From Bacillus sp. Marseille-Q3570 (lineage in GTDB: Bacteria; Bacillota; Bacilli; Bacillales; Fictibacillaceae), in NCBI RefSeq assembly GCF_946151055.1, contig NZ_CAMGYZ010000017.1, positions 32,414-96,413 of the forward strand: a DNA stretch of 64,000 nucleotides, written 5' to 3'. Shown here one piece after another: positions 20,063 through 29,373 of this stretch; position 1 is the first letter of the stretch, and every line of letters begins with the position of its first letter. The position numbers and the translations under genes are program-made. Below the pieces are notes generated by a model. It saw nothing but the letters and a program-made list of their open reading frames with translations, was not told the DNA's origin and did not search any database.

Positions 20063-22370
20063 TAAAAAGAAAATGGTCATCATGCTCGGAAGCATCCTCC
20101 TGATGATTTTTCTAACCTATCAAATAGGATACAGTGAAGAAAACAAAAAGGAGAAGCCGGATAATCAAGAGGAGGAAGTCACTCATAGTACCTTTCAATT
20201 CAAAGGGAACGATTTCACCCAGCCTGAACAAGAAATGGAAAAGGATCTCCCGGTCAAGGAAATCCCAGAGGAGTACGATCTGGCTACTGAAAATGAGAAG
20301 CTCCAACTTTACGTTTCTCCACAAACCTTGAATATCATGATTAAAAATAAACAAACAGGTTATGTGTGGAGTTCAGTACCTGATGAATCAGTTTTAAAAG
20401 ATACCAGGTTGAATGACGAATGGGCTGCCACTGTAACCTCACCGGTTGTTGTCCAATATTTCAATAAAGATGACATGCTCAAATCAGGAAGCTATGTATC
20501 TCTTAAAGGTGCGGTTGAACATCTCGAAAAGACGAAGGATGGTTTCAGAGCTGATTTTAAATTGGAAGAACTGGAAGTGGACATGTCCATTGAAGTCGTT
20601 TTGGAAGAGGATTCATTGGTCGTTCATATGCCTGATGAGACTTTCAAAGAAAATGGAGAGCAAAAGATCGCTTCTGTCCAGCTGTTTCCTTTTCTGGGAG
20701 CAGTGAAAAAAGAAGACATACCAGGCTATATGTTCATACCCGATGGAAGCGGGGCACTTATCCGCTATCAAGCCGAGCATCCGCTATATGATTCTCCGTA
20801 CATCGGGAAAATCTATGGTAAAGATGAGGCGGTCGAGTCAAAAGGTGACTGGGAAGTGAAACCACAGTCGATATCGGTTCCGGTCTTTGGCATGGTACAT
20901 GGTGTAAAGAAAAATGGGTTCATCGGGATCGTTGAAAAAGGGAAATTCAATTCAGAAATCGTCGCCTACCCAAGCGGCGTCAATACCGATTTCAATTGGC
21001 TATCGCCAAGATTCATCGTCAGGTATCCTTATTTCCAGCCTACGAGTAAGAGTATGGGTGGAATCAACACTTTTCAAAAAGAGAGGCTGCATGAAGATAA
21101 GGAAATCCGTTATGTTTTCTTATCAGAAAAGGATTCCGATTATGTTGGCATGGCGAAAACATATCGGGAATATCTGGAGAATAACGAGCAGATCAAAGTA
21201 TCGGAAAATAAGAATTCAGATGAGGATGTTCCTGTAAGAGTCGAATTCCTTGGTGGCGAAATGGAACCTGGACTCATCGGGAATAAGCTTGTCTCGATGA
21301 CGACATTCGATCAAGCCCAGATGATCATAGATGATTTGGAGAAATCCGGAGTCGATAAAATGACCGCTGTATACAGGGGATGGAGCAAGGGAGGTCTGAC
21401 TGGTGGAAATCCAGCGAAATTCCCCGTGGAAGATAAATTAGGCGGTGGAGAAGGAATCGAAGAATTGAAAGAACACCTTGAGAAAAAAGGAATTCCCCTC
21501 TATCTTTATACGAATTATACAAAGGCATATGGGGATCAGGATAATTTTGATGTACAAGTGGATGGTGTAAGAAGGATCAGCAACCGGATCCTTGAACATT
21601 CGTTTTCCAATAATCTAGTAGATGAAAAGTTCTCTGATCTGAAAATCAATTATATGAACCCAGATAAAGCGTTGGAAATCGCAAGTGAAGATATGAAGCA
21701 ATTTGAGAAATTGGGAATTGAAGGGGTTTCCATTGAAGATACAGGTTCGATCCTGTATTCAGACCATCATTCCAAAAGCAGGCTTTCCAGGGAAGAATCA
21801 GCTTCTAAATATGCAGAATTAGCTGACACTTTTTCAAAAAGTGTGGATAGAGTGGCGTTCTATCAACCGAATGACTATTTGTTCAAGTATAGTGATGAAA
21901 TTTTCAGTATTCCTATGAGCTCATCACGGTACGCCTATGAAACAGACTCTGTACCATTCCTACAAATCGTGATGCATGGGTCGATTGATTATTACACGAC
22001 TTTTTCAAACTATCATGCCGACCCAAAAAAACAATTGTTGAGGATGATTGAATACGGTGCATATCCATCCTTCTACTTGACCCATGAACCCTCATGGAAG
22101 CTGCAAAACACACCGTCCAAGGATCTTTTCACATCTTCCTATGAAGACTGGAGCGAAGATGTCGTCAGTCAGTACAAGCTAGTTAATAAAGCACTGAAAA
22201 AGGTCCAGAACGCTTCGATTGAAGATAGGAAGGTCATCGAGCTTGGTGTTGTGGAAGTCACTTATTCCAATGACGTGAAAATCATCGTCAACTACAACAC
22301 GAAAGAGATGGAAGTCAATGATCACAAGATCGGAGCACTAGATTTCAAACTAATCGAAGGAGGGGATTAA
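20055..22370 (+). CDS. DUF5696 membrane-anchored protein, glycosidase-like barrel
   Basis: A 771-residue protein with an N-terminal membrane anchor (residues 7-25) and a large extracellular part. The region about 400-700 has the feel of a TIM-barrel glycosidase (DKMTAVYRGWSKGG, PLYLYTNYTKAYGDQD, GVSIEDTGSILYSDH, FYLTHEPSWKL) and fits the DUF5696 family, found with sugar ABC systems in bacilli and paenibacilli. No enzyme activity is proven for that family as far as I know. GTG start, overlapping the NHL/Yip1 gene. It could trim or hold the oligosaccharide before import. Confidence 0.75.
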   Translation: MSNKKKMVIMLGSILLMIFLTYQIGYSEENKKEKPDNQEEEVTHSTFQFKGNDFTQPEQEMEKDLPVKEIPEEYDLATENEKLQLYVSPQTLNIMIKNKQTGYVWSSVPDESVLKDTRLNDEWAATVTSPVVVQYFNKDDMLKSGSYVSLKGAVEHLEKTKDGFRADFKLEELEVDMSIEVVLEEDSLVVHMPDETFKENGEQKIASVQLFPFLGAVKKEDIPGYMFIPDGSGALIRYQAEHPLYDSPYIGKIYGKDEAVESKGDWEVKPQSISVPVFGMVHGVKKNGFIGIVEKGKFNSEIVAYPSGVNTDFNWLSPRFIVRYPYFQPTSKSMGGINTFQKERLHEDKEIRYVFLSEKDSDYVGMAKTYREYLENNEQIKVSENKNSDEDVPVRVEFLGGEMEPGLIGNKLVSMTTFDQAQMIIDDLEKSGVDKMTAVYRGWSKGGLTGGNPAKFPVEDKLGGGEGIEELKEHLEKKGIPLYLYTNYTKAYGDQDNFDVQVDGVRRISNRILEHSFSNNLVDEKFSDLKINYMNPDKALEIASEDMKQFEKLGIEGVSIEDTGSILYSDHHSKSRLSREESASKYAELADTFSKSVDRVAFYQPNDYLFKYSDEIFSIPMSSSRYAYETDSVPFLQIVMHGSIDYYTTFSNYHADPKKQLLRMIEYGAYPSFYLTHEPSWKLQNTPSKDLFTSSYEDWSEDVVSQYKLVNKALKKVQNASIEDRKVIELGVVEVTYSNDVKIIVNYNTKEMEVNDHKIGALDFKLIEGGD

Positions 22371-22377
22371 GCTGAGA

Positions 22378-23250
22378 GTGCCATCGTTCAATCGGAGAAC
22401 AAGAGAATACTTCACAGGATACATGTTCATCCTGCCATGGTTGATTGGATTCGTGCTCTTCATGGCGTATCCTCTCTTTTACTCCCTTTTTATGAGTTTC
22501 AATAAGGTGTATGTGACAGCGTCTGGTATCAAAACGACCTTTTTGAAATGGGAAAACTATAAATTCGCTTTTTTATCAGATCCTCATTTTTTAGAAGAGT
22601 TGATCATGTTTTTGAAATCCGTCGTGTTACTGATTCCGATTGTCATCGTCTTTTCGCTCATAGTCGCGTTGATGATCAATCAACCGATCCGGGGGAAAGG
22701 CCTTTTCAGGGCGATTTTCTTCCTTCCTGTCATCATCACAAGTGGTGAGGTAGTGAATGAACTGTTCGCGCAAGGGGCTGCAACGATTCCGATCATTGAA
22801 CGATACGGGATCATCGACTTTCTGGATGCCAATTTAAGTCCGTCCTGGGCGGCACCGATCATCAATGTCATCGAGCAGTTGATCATCATCCTCTGGTATT
22901 CCGGGGTTCAGATATTGATTTTCCTGGCCGGATTGCAAAAAGTGAATAAACAGATTTATGAGGCAGCCGCCATCGACGGGGCATCTCCCTGGGAAATCTT
23001 TTGGAAGATCACGTTGCCGAGTATCAAGCCTTTTATCCTTGTCAATATCATCTATACCACAGTCGATCTTTCTACGAATTCGTTGAATAACGTGATCGTG
23101 TTGATCAAGGAGAACATGTTCAAGGTGGAGACGGGATTCGGCTATGCCACGGCCTTGTCGTGGATCTATTTCCTGATCATCTTCATCATTTTGCTTATCT
23201 CGATTTTCCTGTTCACAAGGAAGGAAAGATTGGAATTCAAAAAATCTTAA
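22378..23250 (+). CDS. sugar ABC permease, second MalF-type subunit
   Basis: A 290-residue six-helix permease starting with FTGYMFILPWLIGFVLFMAYPLFYSLFMSF and carrying the EAA loop EAAAIDGASPWEIFWKITLPS. The GTG at 22378 is given as start. An in-frame CTG at 22372 sits closer to the AAGGAGGGG site and cannot be excluded. It forms the second permease pair of the locus with the gene at 23273. Confidence 0.9.
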   Translation: MPSFNRRTREYFTGYMFILPWLIGFVLFMAYPLFYSLFMSFNKVYVTASGIKTTFLKWENYKFAFLSDPHFLEELIMFLKSVVLLIPIVIVFSLIVALMINQPIRGKGLFRAIFFLPVIITSGEVVNELFAQGAATIPIIERYGIIDFLDANLSPSWAAPIINVIEQLIIILWYSGVQILIFLAGLQKVNKQIYEAAAIDGASPWEIFWKITLPSIKPFILVNIIYTTVDLSTNSLNNVIVLIKENMFKVETGFGYATALSWIYFLIIFIILLISIFLFTRKERLEFKKS

Positions 23251-23272
23251 CCAAGTAGGATGTGGGCACCTA

Positions 23273-24244
23273 ATGAAACTGGACTATGCCACAAATAGAA
23301 CGATAATAAAAAAAGTGAATACGGTCGGAACGAGGATGAAGAAACTATTAATGGGAATGCAGGGGAACGATGGTCTTGTTTTCAAGACGTTCATTTATGC
23401 CCTCTTGATCAGTGTAGGTTTCATCTATTTGTATCCGATCCTTTATATGGTTTCAGAGAGCTTCAAGAGTTTGAGAGATTTGTTGGACCCCACAGTTCTC
23501 TGGATTCCGAAAGAGTTGTATTTTGATAACTTTGTAAAGGCTTGGAATGTTCTCGAATTTCCGAAGACATTCATGACTTCGTTGTTGAATTCTGTCTTAC
23601 CTGCTGTCGCCCAGATGGTTTCATGCGCGATTGTAGGATTCGGGTTTGCGAGATTCAAGTTCCCAGGTAAGAATATTCTCTTTGGTCTGATGCTTCTGAC
23701 CTTCATCATCCCGACACAGATCGTGATGATTCCTATGTTCCTCATGTTCGAGCAATATGGAATGCTAGGGACACCACTGCCATTCATCTTGCCAGCGATT
23801 TTTGCAGGAGGAATCAAGAGTGCGTTGTTCATCTTGATTTACACACAATTTTTCAAATCGATTCCTCAAGTTCTTGATGAATCAGCACAGTTGGATGGAG
23901 CAAATTACCTGACCATCTTTTTCAGGATCATCTTACCGATCTCGATCCCGGCGTTGGTCGTTGTCTTCTTGTTTTCATTAGTCTGGCACTGGAACGAGAC
24001 GTATACGGCTTCCCTCTATTTAGGGGACAGCATGTCGACACTACCGTTGAAGTTGAAAGAGTTCAATGATTCGTTCAAAGCCCTCTACTCATCAGCCGAA
24101 GCGGGAGGAAAGGGTGCAGACATCAATGAATCGATCAAATTTGCTGGAACAGTTCTGGTCATTCTCCCGCTTCTGGTCCTTTATATGTTTGCGCAAAAGT
24201 GGTTTGTCGAAGTGCTTGATAAAACAGGAATCACCGGCGAATAG
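23273..24244 (+). CDS. sugar ABC permease, second MalG-type subunit
   Basis: A 323-residue membrane protein with a basic N-terminal tail of about 35 residues, six helices and a recognisable but degenerate EAA loop (DESAQLDGANYLTIFFRIILPI, first EA replaced by DE). It ends the transporter cassette. No nucleotide-binding subunit follows, so energy must come from a shared MsmX-type ATPase encoded elsewhere. Confidence 0.9.
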   Translation: MKLDYATNRTIIKKVNTVGTRMKKLLMGMQGNDGLVFKTFIYALLISVGFIYLYPILYMVSESFKSLRDLLDPTVLWIPKELYFDNFVKAWNVLEFPKTFMTSLLNSVLPAVAQMVSCAIVGFGFARFKFPGKNILFGLMLLTFIIPTQIVMIPMFLMFEQYGMLGTPLPFILPAIFAGGIKSALFILIYTQFFKSIPQVLDESAQLDGANYLTIFFRIILPISIPALVVVFLFSLVWHWNETYTASLYLGDSMSTLPLKLKEFNDSFKALYSSAEAGGKGADINESIKFAGTVLVILPLLVLYMFAQKWFVEVLDKTGITGE

Positions 24245-24270
24245 GAATCAGGAAAAAATTTTGTAGGTTA

Positions 24271-24284
24271 TTGAAACGTTTCAA
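24271..24284. promoter_or_regulatory. LacI-family operator-like palindrome
   Basis: Perfect palindrome TTGAAACGTTTCAA located 42 bp before the oxidoreductase start. It shares the GAAACGTTTC core with the site at 10667, so one LacI/GalR-type regulator probably serves both. No such regulator is encoded in the window. Confidence 0.65.
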
Positions 24285-24325
24285 ATAATAATCTGAGGCA
24301 AGATCAAGTTCAGTTTGGAGGCGAT

Positions 24326-25489
24326 ATGATGGACAAAATTCGTGTAGGGATCATCGGTGTAGGAAATATGGGGACTGCCCATTCCGCTATGATTTTGAAT
24401 GATCAGATCAAAGGGGCAGAGCTGACAGCTGTTTGTGATGTTCGGGAGGAAAGACAGAAATGGGCTAGAGAAAACCTCGGGGATGATGTGGAGGTGTATC
24501 GAACGCCGCATGAATTGATTACCTCTGGCCGAGTTGATGGTGTGATCATTGCAACACCTCATTACCAACATTCAGAAATCGCTATGACTGCCTTTGAACA
24601 TGATCTTCATGTACTATGTGAAAAACCTGCTGGCGTTTACACAAAACAAGTCAGGGCAATGAATGAGGCCGCAGCACAAGCCGATAAGGTTTTTGCCATC
24701 ATGTATAACCAGCGGACGAATCCGGTATTTCAAAAAGTCCGGGACCTTGTCGTCTCTGGCGAACTTGGGGAAATCAGAAGGACAATCTGGGTCATTGATT
24801 GGTACCGTTCCCAAAGCTATTATGACTCCGGTTCCTGGCGGGCGACCTGGGCAGGTGAAGGAGGCGGAGTGTTGATCAATCAATGTCCTCACCAGTTGGA
24901 TTTGTGGCAGTGGACGATCAATATGATGCCGAAACGGGTTCGAGCCTTCTGTAATTTTGGAAAGTATCGTGATGTTGAAGTGGAAGATGATGTAACGGCG
25001 TATGTGGAATACGAAAACGGAGCCACTGGATTGTTTGTCACCTCGACTGGAATGGCGCCAGAAACGAATCGGTTTGAAATATACGGGGATCGAGGGAAAC
25101 TGATCGTCGAAGATAATAAAATCACTTTCTGGCGGAACCGGATTCCGGAAACCCAATTCAACCAGGAATGGAAAGGCGGATTCGGTCTCCCGGAAAATTG
25201 GAAATGTGAGATTCCGGTGCAAGGGATTGAAACAGGGCATGGGGGAATCATGACGAACTGGGTTGATGCGATTCTTCATGGCAGTCCTTTGATCGCCCCA
25301 GGTGAGGAAGGGATCAAAGGTTTGACGCTTTCCAATGCGATGCATTTATCCACTTGGACGGATACATGGGTTGAGCTGCCGATCGATGAGGATCAATTCT
25401 TTGAAAACCTGCAGGATCGGATTGCTCAATCCTCGTATGATGAGGAAAAAGCTGAAGACAAAACACTTGATGTGAAGGGGACATTTTAA
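24326..25489 (+). CDS. Gfo/Idh/MocA family oxidoreductase
   Basis: A 387-residue NAD(P)-dependent sugar or cyclitol dehydrogenase. It has the Rossmann motif VGIIGVGNMG at residues 7-16, the EKP signature (CEKPAG near residue 98) and the H-Q-L-D-L active-site helix. Preceded by GGAGGCGAT; the start may be the first or second ATG. An operator palindrome lies just upstream, so it may begin its own transcript. It may oxidise the sugar released by the nearby beta-galactosidases or remodel a keto sugar. The substrate is unknown. Confidence 0.85.
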   Translation: MMDKIRVGIIGVGNMGTAHSAMILNDQIKGAELTAVCDVREERQKWARENLGDDVEVYRTPHELITSGRVDGVIIATPHYQHSEIAMTAFEHDLHVLCEKPAGVYTKQVRAMNEAAAQADKVFAIMYNQRTNPVFQKVRDLVVSGELGEIRRTIWVIDWYRSQSYYDSGSWRATWAGEGGGVLINQCPHQLDLWQWTINMMPKRVRAFCNFGKYRDVEVEDDVTAYVEYENGATGLFVTSTGMAPETNRFEIYGDRGKLIVEDNKITFWRNRIPETQFNQEWKGGFGLPENWKCEIPVQGIETGHGGIMTNWVDAILHGSPLIAPGEEGIKGLTLSNAMHLSTWTDTWVELPIDEDQFFENLQDRIAQSSYDEEKAEDKTLDVKGTF

Positions 25490-25508
25490 AAGCTGTAGAT
25501 TGTATTTT

Positions 25509-25739
25509 AATAAGGCTGTTTTCGCAAACTTTGTTGCTCTTTAAAGTCGTTGATTTCCGCTCCAGGATGCTCGCTTTCCGCGGGGCGTGCGGTGAGCCCA
25601 CTCGTCGCCTTGCGACATTGAATGGTCTCACCTGTCCCGCTGATCCCGCAGGAGTCTCGCACCTTGCTCTCCAATCAACTAGCACAAGGTGAGTTTTTAA
25701 AAATGACTCAAAAGCAACAATCAGAAAACAACCTTTAAT
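25509..25739. mobile_element. MITE-like Bacillaceae intergenic element
   Basis: About 230 bp with imperfect terminal inverted repeats (AAGGCTGTTTTC...TTTGTTGCT on the left, the complement of AAAGGTTGTTTTC...TTGTTGCTTTT on the right). The GC-rich interior includes GCTCGCTTTCCGCGGGGCG. That interior phrase is one I recall as widespread in Bacillaceae intergenic regions. No ORF is plausible. It separates the oxidoreductase from the isomerase. Confidence 0.6.
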
Positions 25740-25846
25740 AAAGACTGTTTAAAGTTAATTGCTAATGGAAGTGGAGGTGCTGAAACCTTTTGCAGTTTGC
25801 CGACCGTAAGCTAGTTATTTCCAAAACAGCCTTTTATAAAGATTAA
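25738..25846. mobile_element. second short inverted-repeat element abutting the first
   Basis: AATAAAGACTGTTTAAA at the left and the complement of TATAAAAGGCTGTTTTGG at the right bracket about 110 bp. The ends resemble those of the element at 25509, suggesting a deleted relative placed end to end with it. Confidence 0.35.
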
Positions 25847-26026
25847 CGGACACAGGAGACCTTATTTTGCCCAAACAAGACGATTTTACAAAACTAACGG
25901 ACACCAGGGCCCTTATTTCGTGCAAAATCATAAAAATCAGCTGTAAAAGATACAAATAGCGTCTCTGGTGTCCGTTAGATCTCAAAAAAACATCAATATG
26001 TCATAAATAACGTCTCTGGTGTCCGT
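25845..26026. repeat. mirrored 51-bp repeat array, GGACACC family (array F)
   Basis: TTAACGGACAC at 25848 and CTAACGGACACC at 25899 (51 bp apart) face CTGGTGTCCGTTA at 25967 and 26018 (51 bp apart), with 68 bp between the inner copies. The words and the 51-68-51 geometry match array E, 9 kb upstream. Confidence 0.85.
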
Positions 26027-26137
26027 TAACTTATCAACATGCCTCACTACGAGGCTTTCCCGAAAGAATTCACTTATTTTTATTGTTGAAAAACCTTTCT
26101 CAGAATCTGATGCTACAAACCAGGGAGGAGTTATGAT

Positions 26138-26911
26138 ATGAAGCATAAATTTGCAGCGCAGTTGTTTACTGTGAGAGATCTGCTCAAGGATGATTTTCCA
26201 GGAGTGTTACGAGAATTGAAAGAGATGGGGTGGTCTGGTGTCCAGATCAGCGGACTCTTCGGTTATTCGAAAGAGGAGATTGCGGCAGTTTTACAAGAAA
26301 CCGGTTTAAAAGCTGCTGGTGTCCATGTGGGGATCGATCGATTACGGGAAGACCTGCAGGCAGTGGTTGAAGAAGCTGAGGTTTTCAATACGAAAGACAT
26401 TGTTTGTCCATACGTACCTGATGAGCTGCGGACGGTTGAAGGCTATCAAGCGATTAAGCGGGACTTGAATGAAATTGCAAACAAGCTGGAAGGTGACGGT
26501 TACAGAATCAGCTATCATAACCACGATTTTGAATTCGAGACTATTATCAACGGTACACCAGCGCTGGAATATATGCTTGACCCTGATGAAGAGAACCAGG
26601 TATTTGCGGAGATTGATACGTATTGGGTCAAGAAAGCAGGCTATGATCCTTTAAACTTCATCCAAAAATATTCTTATCGGATGCCGATCATCCATCTTAA
26701 GGATATGACTCTTGACGATAATCAGACTTTTGCAGAGGTAGGAACAGGATCCATTGATTTCAAGCCGATTTTGACATGGGGTGAAGAAAATGGGGTCGAG
26801 TGGTACGCTGTCGAGCAGGATGAATGTCCAGGTGACCCGATGGACAGCTTGCAAATCAGTCTCGACAATTTGAATGGAATGGTGGAAAAACGGACGACCA
26901 AAACCAATTGA
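26138..26911 (+). CDS. sugar phosphate isomerase/epimerase-like TIM barrel
   Basis: A 257-residue protein of the AP-endonuclease-2/xylose-isomerase-like fold, with metal-binding positions visible as YHNHDFEFE (near residue 127), EIDTYWVKKAG and HLKDM. Members isomerise, epimerise or dehydrate sugars and inositols in the cytoplasm. GGGAGGAG precedes the ATG. It heads a tight run with the first beta-galactosidase (30-nt gap). Its partner in catabolism is probably the Gfo/Idh oxidoreductase upstream. Confidence 0.82.
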   Translation: MKHKFAAQLFTVRDLLKDDFPGVLRELKEMGWSGVQISGLFGYSKEEIAAVLQETGLKAAGVHVGIDRLREDLQAVVEEAEVFNTKDIVCPYVPDELRTVEGYQAIKRDLNEIANKLEGDGYRISYHNHDFEFETIINGTPALEYMLDPDEENQVFAEIDTYWVKKAGYDPLNFIQKYSYRMPIIHLKDMTLDDNQTFAEVGTGSIDFKPILTWGEENGVEWYAVEQDECPGDPMDSLQISLDNLNGMVEKRTTKTN

Positions 26912-26941
26912 CAGTAGAGGAATCCAAGGAGGAAACAATTA

Positions 26942-29311
26942 ATGACGGTTGGAATGAATCGTAAGAAATTTATCATCAACGGCAAAGAAGAATTCCTATA
27001 TGGTGGAGAATTACATTACTATCGCGTGCCAAAAAGTGAATGGAAAGATCGACTGAAAAAGTTGAAGGAAGCAGGCTGCAACCTCGTCAGTTCATACGTT
27101 CCATGGGTCTGGCATGAAATCGAAGAAGGTATTTATGACTTTACCGGTGAAACAAGAGGGGAAAGAGATTTGAAATCCTTCTTGGAGCTTGTGAAGGAGT
27201 TCGGACTTTATTGCATTGTACGGCCAGGTCCATATGTAATGGCAGAAGTCCGTTTTCATGGCGTTCCCGATTGGCTGTTGGAAACGTATCCCGAAGTCCT
27301 TTCCCGCACACGTGAAGGGAACGAACATGGCACCCGGGTTGTTTCATACAGGCATCCGGTGTTTTTGGAAAAGACGAAAAAATGGTATGACGCAGTGAAT
27401 GAACTGATCGCCCCGCAGCAAATCGGACAAGGCGGACCGATCATCATGTATCAGTTATGCAATGAAATCGGGATGTTCCATTGGATCAGCAATACATCCG
27501 ATTATAATCCGGATACACTTGAAAAATTCAAGGACTACCTCGAAGACAAATACAGTACGATTGAACGGTTCAACGAACAGTATCAAATCAAAGAGAAATC
27601 CTTCACTAGTTTTCTGGAAGCTTATAAGAAGGGCCTGCCTGAAGAATATCCTTCTTTCCATTATGAGTGGGGGGAATTCAGAAGAGAATACATCAAGGAT
27701 TATACGGGTGACCTGCGTCAATTTGCGAAAGAATCAGGGATTACCGTTCCGTTTATCATCAATGTACATGGGTTCACGGATTTTTCAATCTACAGCAGAG
27801 GAATCCATTATCCAATCGGGTTATCCCAGCTTTACCGCACAGCCGAATTCGATGATGTTGTCATTGCAGGGGACTTTTATCCAGGCAGGATCGGCTATGA
27901 CAATTACCATGATCTTGTGATGTCCACGACCTTCACTAGAGCGATTTCACAGGCGGATCAGCCTGTTTTCTCAGCAGAATTCCAGTCAGGTCGATTGGCG
28001 GACCGGCCCAGGCTTTACCCGCAAGATCTGGATTTGAATACGCGTACGTGTGTCGCGCACGGGATGAATGCCCTGAATTATTACATGTTCGTCGCAGGAG
28101 AAAACTTTGAAAATATCGGACTGTTCGGCAGACGACATGAATGGCAAGCGCCGATCGATTCAAAAGGCGAATTACGCCCTAACTACCAAAAAGCCCGACA
28201 TCTAGGTGCCCTTTTCCAAACAGTCGGTAAGAGATTGATAAATTCAGAGAAAAAAATACATACCTACGTCGGCTTCAATCCAGATGATTATATGACAGAA
28301 GTGGTGGAGGAACGAGATCGGGGGCTGCTAGCTGATTCTACCGGAAAGCGCGACCATTTTGCCTATGATGGAATCCTCCGTTTGTTGGTAAGCGCAAACA
28401 TCCACTTTGAAGCTATTGATCTTTTAAAAGAGATTTCTGTTGAATCCGTCCCTTCCTTATGGATATTCTCAGCCAAAAGAATGGATGAAAAGCTCCAAAG
28501 CCGTCTTGCGGAATATGTAAAACAAGGTGGGAAGCTCATCATCTATCCCGAACTCCCGACAATGGATCTATCAGGGAACCCTTGTCATATCCTTGTCGAT
28601 GAGCTAGACCTGGGTGAATGGGAAGTTGTTGGCGGTACGGACTATGTGGATGTGCTCAATACGGACTCCGTCAATATCAAACAGCGTCTGCGATTCACTC
28701 GATTCGATGGAGAGCCGATCGCCACATTTACCCGTACCGGAGAAAATGAAGTTGCAGCATATAAGAAGCCTTGTGACAAAGGTGAAATCCTTGTGTTAGG
28801 AATTGCCATGGGTCATGATTACAACTATCAATTGGATGTCATCAAGGAACTTGCGGACAAGATGGGGATCACGGGGCATTTACAGGCGACGAATCCTGAT
28901 CTGTCACTCGTCGAACGCAAGAATGGAGAAGAATCATTCATGTTTGTCAGCAACTATGATGAAATCGAACAAAAGGCTGCCATCTATGAAAAGGGGCAAC
29001 CCCTGTTTGATGGTGAAGAGGTTGTTTTACCGCCAAGATCCTCAGCGATCTATATCCGAAACTTTGACATTACCGAGGGATTGTCAATCGAGTTTTTGAC
29101 AGTCGAATTGACTGGTTTAGTTGTAGAGGACGATCACGTTGAAATGACACTACATCCAATCGGTCCAAAAGGCTCGCTTAAATTAAGGTGTAAGCGTGGA
29201 TGGGTTGCAGAAAAGGATGCTTCAACTGATGATGAGTCGATTATATTCAAGGATATCGGTGAACCGAAGACAGTCGTGATAAAAAGATTGAGAGAGCCGG
29301 TTACTGGTTGA
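26942..29311 (+). CDS. glycoside hydrolase family 35-type beta-galactosidase
   Basis: A 789-residue enzyme without a signal peptide, so it acts on imported oligosaccharide. The N-terminal TIM barrel has GGELHYYR, the GH35 path NLVSSYVPWVWHE and RPGPYVMAE. The predicted acid/base is Glu175 (QLCNEIG) and the nucleophile Glu346 (SAEFQ). Beta-rich C-terminal domains follow (550-789). AAGGAGGAAAC precedes the start. It is 32 percent or so similar by eye in layout to the enzyme at 30066, so the two look like paralogues that may split linkages. A GH42-like specificity cannot be excluded. Confidence 0.83.
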   Translation: MTVGMNRKKFIINGKEEFLYGGELHYYRVPKSEWKDRLKKLKEAGCNLVSSYVPWVWHEIEEGIYDFTGETRGERDLKSFLELVKEFGLYCIVRPGPYVMAEVRFHGVPDWLLETYPEVLSRTREGNEHGTRVVSYRHPVFLEKTKKWYDAVNELIAPQQIGQGGPIIMYQLCNEIGMFHWISNTSDYNPDTLEKFKDYLEDKYSTIERFNEQYQIKEKSFTSFLEAYKKGLPEEYPSFHYEWGEFRREYIKDYTGDLRQFAKESGITVPFIINVHGFTDFSIYSRGIHYPIGLSQLYRTAEFDDVVIAGDFYPGRIGYDNYHDLVMSTTFTRAISQADQPVFSAEFQSGRLADRPRLYPQDLDLNTRTCVAHGMNALNYYMFVAGENFENIGLFGRRHEWQAPIDSKGELRPNYQKARHLGALFQTVGKRLINSEKKIHTYVGFNPDDYMTEVVEERDRGLLADSTGKRDHFAYDGILRLLVSANIHFEAIDLLKEISVESVPSLWIFSAKRMDEKLQSRLAEYVKQGGKLIIYPELPTMDLSGNPCHILVDELDLGEWEVVGGTDYVDVLNTDSVNIKQRLRFTRFDGEPIATFTRTGENEVAAYKKPCDKGEILVLGIAMGHDYNYQLDVIKELADKMGITGHLQATNPDLSLVERKNGEESFMFVSNYDEIEQKAAIYEKGQPLFDGEEVVLPPRSSAIYIRNFDITEGLSIEFLTVELTGLVVEDDHVEMTLHPIGPKGSLKLRCKRGWVAEKDASTDDESIIFKDIGEPKTVVIKRLREPVTG

Positions 29312-29373
29312 AGCGGATGCTGGTCGCAAAAATCACAGAGCTGGCTAAAAACAATAATGGAGCGGATTGACTT

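Noticed and set aside
24271..24284. CcpA cre site
   Set aside because: The palindrome has T at position 2 and A at position 13 where cre needs TG and CA, so another LacI-family protein is more likely.
24614..25345. 243-codon minus-strand ORF inside the oxidoreductase
   Set aside because: Antisense shadow of a clear Gfo/Idh/MocA gene with no family features; same for the long antisense frames at 33853-34524, 37801-38454 and 59487-60101.
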